A stretch of DNA of 64,000 bases from Gallionellaceae bacterium (lineage in GTDB: Bacteria; Pseudomonadota; Gammaproteobacteria; Burkholderiales; Gallionellaceae). The stretch covers positions 1 to 64,000 of the forward strand of contig DAIDMQ010000009.1 in NCBI GenBank assembly GCA_027448945.1, in the 5' to 3' direction. The translations under genes and the position numbers were made by a program. This document shows positions 35,701-42,728 of this stretch, in pieces (the stretch's first letter is position 1; each line of letters opens with the position of its first letter). The notes under the pieces were generated by a model. It made no database searches. It was given only the letters and a program-made list of their open reading frames with translations, and was not told the DNA's origin.

Positions 35701-36311
35701 AGGAGTATCAGGAAGAGCTCGCCAATTTCGTCAAGGTGAAGTTGGCGGATCTCACGCCGGCCTTTGTCGGCAAGGGTAATGATGGCAACGGTTATGGCGG
35801 TGGACAGCGTCGCGGTGTCCCCGTACTGCTGGCGGGTATCGTTTCGTCCTTGCGGCTACAACAGACCAGAAGAGGTCGCATGGCAGTCATCACCTTGGAG
35901 GATGGCGCGGGTCAGACCGAGCTCACTGTGTTCAATGAAATCTATGAAGCCAACCGCCCCTGGATCAAAGAGGACGAGGTGTTGGTGGTGCAAGGTAAGG
36001 CCAGTCTGGATGAGTATTCAGGCAGCATACGTGTCAGCGGAGAGGCGTTATACGACCTGGCGACTGCACGTTCACACTTCGCCCAACAATTGTCATTGCG
36101 CTGCGATTGCAAGGCGGACATCGCAAAACTTAAAGCTTTGCTTGCGCCCTACAAAGAAGGCAAGTGTGTCGTGCAGCTCTATTACCGCAATGCCACTGCG
36201 GTGTGTCAGATGCGTTTGGGCGAAGCTTGGCAGGTAACCCTGCAAGATGAGTTGATGCAAGATTTACGCGGCCTGCTCGGCAATCAGAATGTCCAGGTGG
36301 AGTACGGTTAA
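32751..36311 (+). CDS. dnaE: DNA polymerase III alpha subunit
   Basis: The start at 32751 gives MSAPSFVHLRLHSEYS, as in the family; the track start is 15 codons upstream. The 1186-residue replicative polymerase has an N-terminal PHP domain (HLRLHSEYS), the catalytic palm with PDFDVDFCQDGRERVIDYV, fingers with LYRPGPMDFIPDYI and FNKSHAAAYS, and a C-terminal OB fold. Between YIKGS and FNIDAIPLDD it carries about 20 extra residues encoded by an imperfect palindrome (see repeat). The reading frame remains open through it. No clear ribosome site. Confidence 0.96.
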   Translation: MSAPSFVHLRLHSEYSIADGMVRVDEAVAAAIADRMPALALTDLSNVFGLIKFYKAARGKGVKPVIGCDVFISNEVDRDKPQRMLLLCQSREGYLLLCQLLSRAYLENQYRGRAEFRREWFHETGTTGLIALSGAHQGDVGSALVTGNLLLAKQYANEWAALFGQRYYIEVQRVGHPEEENHIAAAVTLAAELALPVVATHPVQFLSGDDFKAHEARVCIAEGYVLNDKRRVKAFTEQQYFKTQAEMVELFADLPEALENSIEIARRCNLSLVLGKPHLPDFPTPDGQGLDDFLRAESQRGLLQRMKFLYPDEAVRVAKMPEYQARLDFENETIIKMGFPGYFLIVADFIRWAKANGVPVGPGRGSGAGSLVAYSLSITDLDPLRYDLLFERFLNPERVSMPDFDVDFCQDGRERVIDYVKQKYGAQCVSQIATFGTMASKGVIRDVGRVLDFPYGLCDRLSKLVPLDGVKPVSLKKAREMEPEFNAIIDNEEGVDEFLELAERLEDMTRNVGMHAGGVLIAPGKLTDFCPLYSAENVQAGQDGKAVSQYDKDDVEAIGLVKFDFLGLRTLTIIDWAVRYIKGSGIQGGSSSAPADLLLPASCILNPDFNIDAIPLDDKPTYDKIFKTANTTAVFQFESRGMKDTLIKAKPDCLEDLIALNALYRPGPMDFIPDYINRKHGKENVVLPHPLLGKVVNSTYGIMVYQEQVMQSAQVIAGYTLGGADMLRRAMGKKKAEEMAEQRAIFVSGAEKNNQIGEKIANEIFDTMEKFAGYGFNKSHAAAYSLVAYQTAYLKCHFPAAFMASTMTSEMVNTDKISFFYQDTLLQGLQILKPDINASCFRFQPVDEKTIAYGLGAVKGAGEGAVENIVQARNKAGPFKDIFEFCRRVDKRVVNRRTIEALIRAGAFDVINDHRAQLLASLDAALSSADQLARAANQNSLFGEDEADAVLIEQMQDVPRWSMREQLANEKLSLGMYLGGHPYQEYQEELANFVKVKLADLTPAFVGKGNDGNGYGGGQRRGVPVLLAGIVSSLRLQQTRRGRMAVITLEDGAGQTELTVFNEIYEANRPWIKEDEVLVVQGKASLDEYSGSIRVSGEALYDLATARSHFAQQLSLRCDCKADIAKLKALLAPYKEGKCVVQLYYRNATAVCQMRLGEAWQVTLQDELMQDLRGLLGNQNVQVEYG
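34497..34570. repeat. Palindromic, heptad-like repeat inserted in frame in dnaE
   Basis: The left arm GGATACAGGGAGGTAGC and the reverse complement of the right arm, GGATGCAGGAGGCAGGAAGC, are near copies. The right arm reads as GGANNCA units (GGATTCA GGATGCA GGAGGCA GGAAGC). The stretch encodes a low-complexity peptide (SGIQGGSSSAPADLL) at a point where DnaE homologues have a short linker. It looks like a small repetitive palindromic element that inserted without breaking the frame. Confidence 0.65.
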
Positions 36312-36810
36312 CAGAGAGGTGATAAGAGGCCTTGCTTCGGTAAGAAAACTCTGGCGATCTACTGCTTCTGGTATCGGGGTGTGTGGGGATAGCGAGGCAG
36401 AGGAATAAGTTATTGCCGGGTGTCGCTGCAATCAGCGCAATAATGACCCTTGCAGTCATGCTAGCGACTTCCTTAGTGATCAGTCATCAGTTCCTGGACG
36501 AATTGAATACGCTGTTGAAAAATGCATCTGACATCATCAATGATGCGTCTAGATAAGCGTAGGGGAGTTGAATGGGATACATCTTGTCACGCTTAGCGCA
36601 GATACACGAAGGTCACATCACGGCTATATCAGTCACGGGGAATACTTAACTGCCGCGCTGCGTGATACCGGTGACAGGCCTGGCCAGTATTCCATAAGCC
36701 GCTCAACATGAACCAGTTGATAACCCCCTTGCTTGCCAAAGTGGTCAAAATTTAGCGTCACGCTGCTGGCGTACAAGTTTTATTCAACAGTGCTCCGTAC
36801 CGAGTTATGA
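36312..36810. other. Intergenic region, 500 bp, mostly featureless
   Basis: Apart from a small membrane-protein frame (36383-36556) I see no strong gene. At 36662-36780 the minus strand can be read as TLNFDHFGKQGGYQLVHVER... ending after about 45 codons without a good start, possibly an old gene or IS remnant. No terminator is evident after dnaE. Confidence 0.4.
36383..36556 (+). CDS. Possible 57-residue single-pass membrane protein
   Basis: A GTG-started frame too short for the track. The product begins with a basic stretch (ARQRNK), then one strong membrane helix (LLPGVAAISAIMTLAVMLAT) and an amphipathic C-terminal helix with Asp and Asn. GGGG lies 6 nt upstream. The regular topology suggests a real small protein, but there is no family match by eye and no conserved neighbour. 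Confidence 0.4.
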   Translation: MGIARQRNKLLPGVAAISAIMTLAVMLATSLVISHQFLDELNTLLKNASDIINDASR

Positions 36811-38730
36811 CTAGCGCCCTTCGGTACGATTGCGACCGCCACGTTTGGCCTCGTACATATTTACATCGGCTCTTTTGAGTAGATCATCTAGCGTGTCAGT
36901 GCCGGCCAATTTTTCGGCGATGCCTATGCTTACGGTCATTTTTAACTCGATATTGTCAGGAATGAGTAGGCGTTGTGCAGCGATTTCGAGACGTATGCGC
37001 TCTGCGAGTAGAAACGCCTGATCTAGGGGCGTGTTGGAGCAGAGGACTAAAAATTCTTCGCCTCCATAACGGCACACTAGATCTGTCGTTCGTGATGTCC
37101 GCTTCAGGGATTGGGAGACACGTTGCAGGGCCTCATCGCCGACTTGATGCCCATGATTGTCATTGATGGATTTGAAATGATCGATATCCAGCATCAAGCA
37201 GCTGAGTGGTAAATGACTGCGTTCCGAGAATTTCCATTCCTGGGACAAGCGCTCCATAGCCATACGTCTATTAGGGAGTTCTGTCAGTGCATCGGTTTGG
37301 GATTGATGTTGCAACTGTGCATTGGTCTCGGAAAGTTCAATGGAAAAACGCACCATCTGCTCACGCTCATTCGCGAGCTCCTCTTGCAATTTGATCACCC
37401 GCTGGGCGGCGCGCATTCTTGCAAAGAGAATCTTGGGGATAATGGGTTTGACGAGATAGTCATCTGCACCCGCCTCAAATGCATCCACCAACTCCTCTGC
37501 CGATTCATGTGCAGTGACGACTGTAATGTATATGGCCCGATTCTTGAATCGGGCCCTTGTTTCCCTGCATAAAGTGATGCCGTCCATCAGTGGCATCTGC
37601 CAGTCAGTGATGACCAGTTGAGGATGCTCTTTCTCGATTTTCTGCAAGGCTTCGACACCGTTGGTCGCGGTGATAACTTTGTGCCCCACAGAATTGAGCA
37701 TATTGCTCAGCAAGGTCAGCATCAATCTGTCGTCGTCTATCACCAGCACACGTAAGGCGTAGTCTTGGGTTGAGTAAGTCGGCACTGCCAGTTCGAGTTT
37801 TGGAGTCGTATTTTCAAGCTCGTCAAACAATTCGGAAAATGACGGTATGGTGCGCGGCGGGAGACTGAACAGTGCTGTCCACTGTGGCCAATTGCTACTG
37901 CAAATTTCAGCGATCTTGATAATCGTTTGCTCTTCTACTGCGACCTCGGCTGCTTTGAGTTTAAGTGCTTCAACAAGTTTTGGTCGTTGTGAAGGCAAGG
38001 CCAAGCTGATCCGTGCAATCAACGAGGAAACTTGCAGCATCTTGAGTAGTTTCCATTCGCGTGAACCTTCGGTCCAACCCTCGATTCCGATTAATTGAAA
38101 TTGGCGCGCTAGTCGTTGGAATATCTCGGGGAAACTCAATTCTGCCATGATGGCCGCGCTCGCCTCGGCATGATCAAAGCCAAAAATGCTTTGCTCCGCG
38201 GCTAGCAGTTCGGTGATTTCGGTCTTGTTAGTACTGGCTACCATGCTGGCAAATTGTTCCGGGTAAGCTGACGCTATGGCCAATTCGCCAATCTCTGACA
38301 GTAGGCCGACAACAAAAAGCTCATCAGCAGAGGCTACTTTTGCTTCTTGCGCTAGATGCCGCATGGCGATGCCGGTTAGCAGGGAGCATGACCAAAAATA
38401 TTCGTAATCGTATTGTTTGCATGCCCCTTGCTTGTTGTCATGCACGATGGAGATCGACAGCACCAATTGTCTTAAGGTACGCATCCCCAAGATGGCTATG
38501 GCATCAGAGATCGAGACAACGGAATGACGTAAACCAAACAACATGGCATTGGCCGCCTTGAGGATGCGTACGCTGAGAGCCGGGTCGCTCGCTATCAATT
38601 CTATTACTTCAGCACTGGAGTACTCTTCCTTGGCGGTGAGTTTAATTAATTCCAGTGCAATTCCTTTAGGCGTGGGCAATTTTCCGCCAGCGTCGAGGTT
38701 TCTGATTATCGATTGTTGTTTTATATCCAT
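36811..38730 (-). CDS. HDOD-REC-GGDEF signalling protein (diguanylate cyclase)
   Basis: The 639-residue cytoplasmic protein has an HDOD domain (about 15-215), a linker, a receiver domain with phospho-Asp in LVITDWQMPLMDG (about 326-445) and a GGDEF domain (about 475-635) with the active signature RYGGEEFLVL and DIDHFKSINDNHGHQVGD. It is therefore expected to synthesise c-di-GMP on phosphorylation by an unlinked kinase. The HDOD domain usually serves as a scaffold in motility and stress signalling. A predicted c-di-GMP riboswitch lies 4 kb upstream on the same strand, across dnaE. Confidence 0.88.
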   Translation of the reverse strand: MDIKQQSIIRNLDAGGKLPTPKGIALELIKLTAKEEYSSAEVIELIASDPALSVRILKAANAMLFGLRHSVVSISDAIAILGMRTLRQLVLSISIVHDNKQGACKQYDYEYFWSCSLLTGIAMRHLAQEAKVASADELFVVGLLSEIGELAIASAYPEQFASMVASTNKTEITELLAAEQSIFGFDHAEASAAIMAELSFPEIFQRLARQFQLIGIEGWTEGSREWKLLKMLQVSSLIARISLALPSQRPKLVEALKLKAAEVAVEEQTIIKIAEICSSNWPQWTALFSLPPRTIPSFSELFDELENTTPKLELAVPTYSTQDYALRVLVIDDDRLMLTLLSNMLNSVGHKVITATNGVEALQKIEKEHPQLVITDWQMPLMDGITLCRETRARFKNRAIYITVVTAHESAEELVDAFEAGADDYLVKPIIPKILFARMRAAQRVIKLQEELANEREQMVRFSIELSETNAQLQHQSQTDALTELPNRRMAMERLSQEWKFSERSHLPLSCLMLDIDHFKSINDNHGHQVGDEALQRVSQSLKRTSRTTDLVCRYGGEEFLVLCSNTPLDQAFLLAERIRLEIAAQRLLIPDNIELKMTVSIGIAEKLAGTDTLDDLLKRADVNMYEAKRGGRNRTEGR

Positions 38731-38833
38731 ACGTCATGATGCTGCGCAAGGTTCGTGGCCGATATCAAGAAAAGCTAGGTGTTTTGGGGCTATTTGCGGG
38801 AATAAAGCCGCAATCTTTAGGCGACAAGAGGGT

Positions 38834-40621
38834 TCAATAGCCCAATAGACGTGCGCCTTGATAGAAGACGAAACTGATCAGCCAGGCTAAGCCTAATGAC
38901 CAGAAGATGGAGAAAGTGGTGAACCATTTGTCTTTGGACTCGCTGCGTAATGTCGCGATAGTCGACAAGCAGGGCGTGTAGATCAGGGTGAACAACATGA
39001 AGCTATACGCTTGTACCCAGTCTATCTGATGTGCCAATGCGCCACCCAGTGCGTCACCCGACATGCCATAGATGACGGCCAGCGATCCGATGACGATCTC
39101 TTTGGCGACAAATCCGAAAATCAGTGCGATGGTGAGTTCAGGCGTGATACCCACAGGCGAAAACAAGGGATGTAGCCATGCACCTATCATGCCCGAGAGG
39201 GTGTCTGCACTGGCAGGTACGGCCGAGAACGGCACATGGGTCAGAAACCAAACCAGGACCACGCCGGCGATGATGAACTGTGTGGCACGGCGCAGGAAGT
39301 GGGTGACTTCCAGCCAGCCGCGCAACACCATCTGGCGCGCGGTGGGGAAGCGGTAGGGGGGCAGTTCCAGCACGAAGGGTTCATTATTCTTGAACTTATT
39401 CTTGAACAACAGTGCGGTCAGAATGGCGGTGGCGAAGCTAAACAGATATAGGCTGAACAACACCAGGGGCGCTGCGTGCGGAGAGAACAGGGCGGCAGTG
39501 ATGAAGACGAATACTTGCAAGCGTGCCGAACAGAGCGAGAAGGGGATGACCAGCATGGTGAGCAAGCGCATGGCACGCGAGCGCATCACTCGCGTACCCA
39601 TCAGAGCGGGTACGTTGCAACCGAAACCCATCAGCAACATCACGAAGCCGCGACCATCCAAGCCCAACTTGGCCATGAGTGCATCCATCAGGAACGCGGC
39701 ACGAGACAGATAGCCGCTGTCTTCTATGATGGCCATAAATAGGAAGAATAATATGATGATGGGGACGAAGGCGGCGACAGTTGCCACGCCGTTGTAGACA
39801 CCATCCAGTAATAAGCCTTGTATGGCAAGTGGCAAACCGCTGAGTGCGGGTTCAAGCGCGCTCTCGCGCAACCAAGTGAATAGTTCGGCGATACCGATCT
39901 GTAAGGGTTGACCGAATAGGAAGATGGCTTGGAACAAGAGATACATGATGCCGAAGAAGATGGGCAATCCCAGTACGGGATGCAGCATCACCTGATCCAA
40001 TTTTTCGGTCAGGTTTTCGGGCAAGCGTGCGGGAATCTGTACGGCATGTTTCATCACACGCGCCATTTCTGCGGCGATGTGCTCGTCCTGTTCCAATTGG
40101 TCGCGCAATTGCTCGGCCATGCCGGGCGTGGGATAACGCAGGGCTTTGGTGATGGCTTGTAGTGCTTCGCCATAACCGTTGCCATATTTGCCACTGAGCA
40201 AAAATATCGGCATGCCCAGCATCTCGGTCATTTTGCCGATGTCTATGGTGATGCCGTATTTCTTGGCTTCATCTGACATATTCAGCAGCACCACGAGATT
40301 CATATTGAGTTGCTTGAGTTGTAGCAACAGACTCATTTGGCGTTCAATCTGGGTCGCGTTGAGGATCACCAGCGCGAGGTCGGGGACGTTGTCATGCAGG
40401 AAATGACGCACCACTTGCTCGTCGTCTGAAAATCCGTGCAGATCATAGATGCCGGGTAGATCGATGATCTCCACCATGTCGCTGCCTAGCAATATCTTGC
40501 CGCTGAGCAACTCGACGGTGATACCCGGCCAATTGCCGACACGCGCCGAACCACCCGTCATGCGGTTGAAGAAGGTGGACTTGCCGGTGTTGGGCATGCC
40601 CAAAAGAGCGATGCGCTTCAT
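38834..40621 (-). CDS. feoB: Ferrous iron transport protein B
   Basis: The 595-residue protein has an N-terminal G domain with G1 GMPNTGKS, G3 DLPGIYDL and G4 NMSD, a helical spacer and a membrane part with Gate motifs including GFGCNVPALMGTRVM and TLIYTPCLSTIATLRSE. It imports Fe(II) through the inner membrane. It is shorter than E. coli FeoB (773) but in the range of compact versions. The start overlaps the end of feoA by 4 bp. No Fur box could be recognised upstream. Confidence 0.93.
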   Translation of the reverse strand: MKRIALLGMPNTGKSTFFNRMTGGSARVGNWPGITVELLSGKILLGSDMVEIIDLPGIYDLHGFSDDEQVVRHFLHDNVPDLALVILNATQIERQMSLLLQLKQLNMNLVVLLNMSDEAKKYGITIDIGKMTEMLGMPIFLLSGKYGNGYGEALQAITKALRYPTPGMAEQLRDQLEQDEHIAAEMARVMKHAVQIPARLPENLTEKLDQVMLHPVLGLPIFFGIMYLLFQAIFLFGQPLQIGIAELFTWLRESALEPALSGLPLAIQGLLLDGVYNGVATVAAFVPIIILFFLFMAIIEDSGYLSRAAFLMDALMAKLGLDGRGFVMLLMGFGCNVPALMGTRVMRSRAMRLLTMLVIPFSLCSARLQVFVFITAALFSPHAAPLVLFSLYLFSFATAILTALLFKNKFKNNEPFVLELPPYRFPTARQMVLRGWLEVTHFLRRATQFIIAGVVLVWFLTHVPFSAVPASADTLSGMIGAWLHPLFSPVGITPELTIALIFGFVAKEIVIGSLAVIYGMSGDALGGALAHQIDWVQAYSFMLFTLIYTPCLSTIATLRSESKDKWFTTFSIFWSLGLAWLISFVFYQGARLLGY

Positions 40622-40917
40622 GGTCTGGACACCTTGATTTTGCCGGCTTCGCTGCGGCGCAGCATCACATCTGTTGTGCCGATGCGAACTTGTAAGGGAC
40701 CTGAAAAACTCGCTTTGCGTATAACTTCAATTTGTTTCCCGGTGCGAAAGCCCAGCGCGAGTAAACGCTGATGCAAGGCTTCTTCGGCGTGTATCGAGAC
40801 GATGGTGGCGATGTCACCGGGATGCAAAGTGGCTAGGGTGTTGGCGGGCATGACAGCGGTTGAATTCAACAGTGTCACCATTATTCCACAGCCACGCCGT
40901 TCTTGTCGCGCCGTCAT
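40618..40917 (-). CDS. feoA: Ferrous iron transport protein A
   Basis: The frame encodes up to 99 residues; a start at the internal Met at 40881 (MVTLLNS) would give 87, nearer the usual FeoA length. It has the SH3-like FeoA fold, with HPGDIATIVSIHAEE, RLLALGFRTGKQIEV and a VMLRRSEAGKI end. FeoA supports FeoB function at the cytoplasmic side of the membrane. It overlaps feoB by 4 bp. Confidence 0.88.
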   Translation of the reverse strand: MTARQERRGCGIMVTLLNSTAVMPANTLATLHPGDIATIVSIHAEEALHQRLLALGFRTGKQIEVIRKASFSGPLQVRIGTTDVMLRRSEAGKIKVSRP

Positions 40918-41198
40918 TTCCCACCTGTCTTAAATCAGCCGATTCTGCACTGTCATCTCGCGCACGCGTGCGAATTTCAGCAACTGGGTCATGCCTGCCG
41001 CCTTGTCGTCATACCTAAGAGCACGCAGGATGCACATCTAGCCTATTCAGGCATCGCATAAACGTTGATGTGTGCCTTGTAGGTACAGGCGGTTAAAACG
41101 CTATATTCAAGAGTATCTCGTGTCAGCACGAGGGGAAATCAATAGGATTGGGAGGCAAAAGGGATATTTCTATTTAGCGTTGGCAGTAGTAAGTCGTG

Positions 41199-42728
41199 TC
41201 AAATAGAGCGACACCTCGCCACTATTTCTTCATTCTCGATTTTGTAGCCATGCGCCCGTTGTATTGAAGAGCCTACACCCTTGATGAGCATGTCGCCCTT
41301 GCCCAACAATAACTCTGCTCCTGACTCATCAAGAATAATGTTTGACTCGGTAGATTTCTGTACCTTAAGCGCAATGCGTGCAGGGCAATTGCTACGCAGT
41401 AGTCCGCTGAAAGTTTTGGCATCCGGTCGTTGCGTGGCTAGAATCAGATGTATGCCTGCAGATCGTGCCTCTTGTGCTAATTGCACCAATTTTTCCTCGG
41501 CACTTTTGCCAGATTTACCTTGCATAACCAGATCAGCTAATTCATCCACTGCAACTACGATCCAGCCCCCATCAAAGCCGCGATCGCGTGCCTCTACTAA
41601 ATTTTTTACGCCCAACAATGCAAATTGCGAATAACGATTTTCCATTTCGTCAACTAACTCACTGAGTAAGTTAATGGCTGTCGAAGTCGATGTGGCTATG
41701 TCTGAGTACAGCAACCCACATTTTCGCCAAAGTGCAAACTCAACTTGCTTGGGATCAATCAAGGCCAGCTTGATTGGTCGAGTACGTGAGGCAAGTACAA
41801 GGCTTAGCAACAGTGAATTGACGCATACGCTTTTGCCGCTGCCCGTTGTGCCGCCGACCAGTAGATGTGGCGCATCAGCCAAGTCAAATACAACTGGCGT
41901 ACCGATTACATCTACGCCGGGACTAACTGGCAATAACATATTGGAAGCGCAGAAATTGCTAGCAGCTTTGTCGAAGCAATCAACGACAACGGTCTGCCAA
42001 TCAGTTGGTTTGCGAGGTATTTCGAGAAAGCAGGTTTGTGGCTCGTTTGCCTGATAAAGTTTGATGCTGCCCACTCCTAAAGAAAATTCCAACTCATCTA
42101 GGCGGCCATCAAGCAAAGACAAATCGCCTGAATCTGACAAAAATAGGCAATAACGTATGAGGCGCGGGCCGATCGCGGAGTTACGAACTTCTGCCGCAAC
42201 ACCTAAATCCTTTAATTTTTTTAGCAGATTGGTGCAATCCATTTCTGTGGCAGAAATAAGCGGCGCGGACACACCAGTATCACCGTTGTCTGTCGAAGAT
42301 AACGTTTCTGGCAACGCCGCACGCCGTGCGAGTAAATCGATAAATTTGGCTTCGTCCTCGCCTGCACTTTGCCAGTCTGCTTCCAGTAAATACACGCCAC
42401 GATGCCAATGATTTCGTACCAGTTGCTGCAAAGCTTCCAAAGAGAATTGCGGCTGCCCATACAAGCGTAATTGTTCACCGAGGAGTGCTATCCACAAATA
42501 ATTGCCGTCATCTTCGCTACCAAACAATGTCGCACCTTTTATTGATAACCCCTTGCCATCGGGTGCTGATGGTGGAGCTTCTTCAAGCATGAGTGAGCGC
42601 CCGAGTGCCAATCTGGCCACTTCGTAGTTTGCTTCACATCCCAGCCATTTTTTCAGATTTTTACTGACGGAATCTGCGTCTTTACTTGTCGAGTAGGATG
42701 ACGTGACAATGTCGCTGATTGTATTCAT
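41199..42728 (-). CDS. FtsK/SpoIIIE-type DNA motor with DndE-like N-terminus
   Basis: The 509-residue protein has a C-terminal FtsK-type motor (about 265-480): Walker A GGTTGSGKSVCVNSLLLSL, DPKQVEFALW, Walker B WIVVAVDELADLV and HLILATQRPDAKTFSGLLRSN. There is no membrane domain and no FtsK gamma domain. The N-terminal 100 residues (SKDADSVSKNLKKWLG, RLALGRSLMLEE, IKGATLFG, NYLWIALLG) follow the DndE pattern, a small DNA-nick-binding protein of phosphorothioation systems. It overlaps dndD by 4 bp and ends the cassette. It is probably a dedicated DNA-translocating part of the Dnd-like system. The DndE relation is by-eye inference. Confidence 0.7.
   Translation of the reverse strand: MNTISDIVTSSYSTSKDADSVSKNLKKWLGCEANYEVARLALGRSLMLEEAPPSAPDGKGLSIKGATLFGSEDDGNYLWIALLGEQLRLYGQPQFSLEALQQLVRNHWHRGVYLLEADWQSAGEDEAKFIDLLARRAALPETLSSTDNGDTGVSAPLISATEMDCTNLLKKLKDLGVAAEVRNSAIGPRLIRYCLFLSDSGDLSLLDGRLDELEFSLGVGSIKLYQANEPQTCFLEIPRKPTDWQTVVVDCFDKAASNFCASNMLLPVSPGVDVIGTPVVFDLADAPHLLVGGTTGSGKSVCVNSLLLSLVLASRTRPIKLALIDPKQVEFALWRKCGLLYSDIATSTSTAINLLSELVDEMENRYSQFALLGVKNLVEARDRGFDGGWIVVAVDELADLVMQGKSGKSAEEKLVQLAQEARSAGIHLILATQRPDAKTFSGLLRSNCPARIALKVQKSTESNIILDESGAELLLGKGDMLIKGVGSSIQRAHGYKIENEEIVARCRSI

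Noticed and set aside
40918-41198. Fur box or small gene upstream of feoA
   Set aside because: No GATAATGATAATC-like match and no credible ORF; only a short CTCGTG/CACGAG hairpin at 41117-41132 without a T run.
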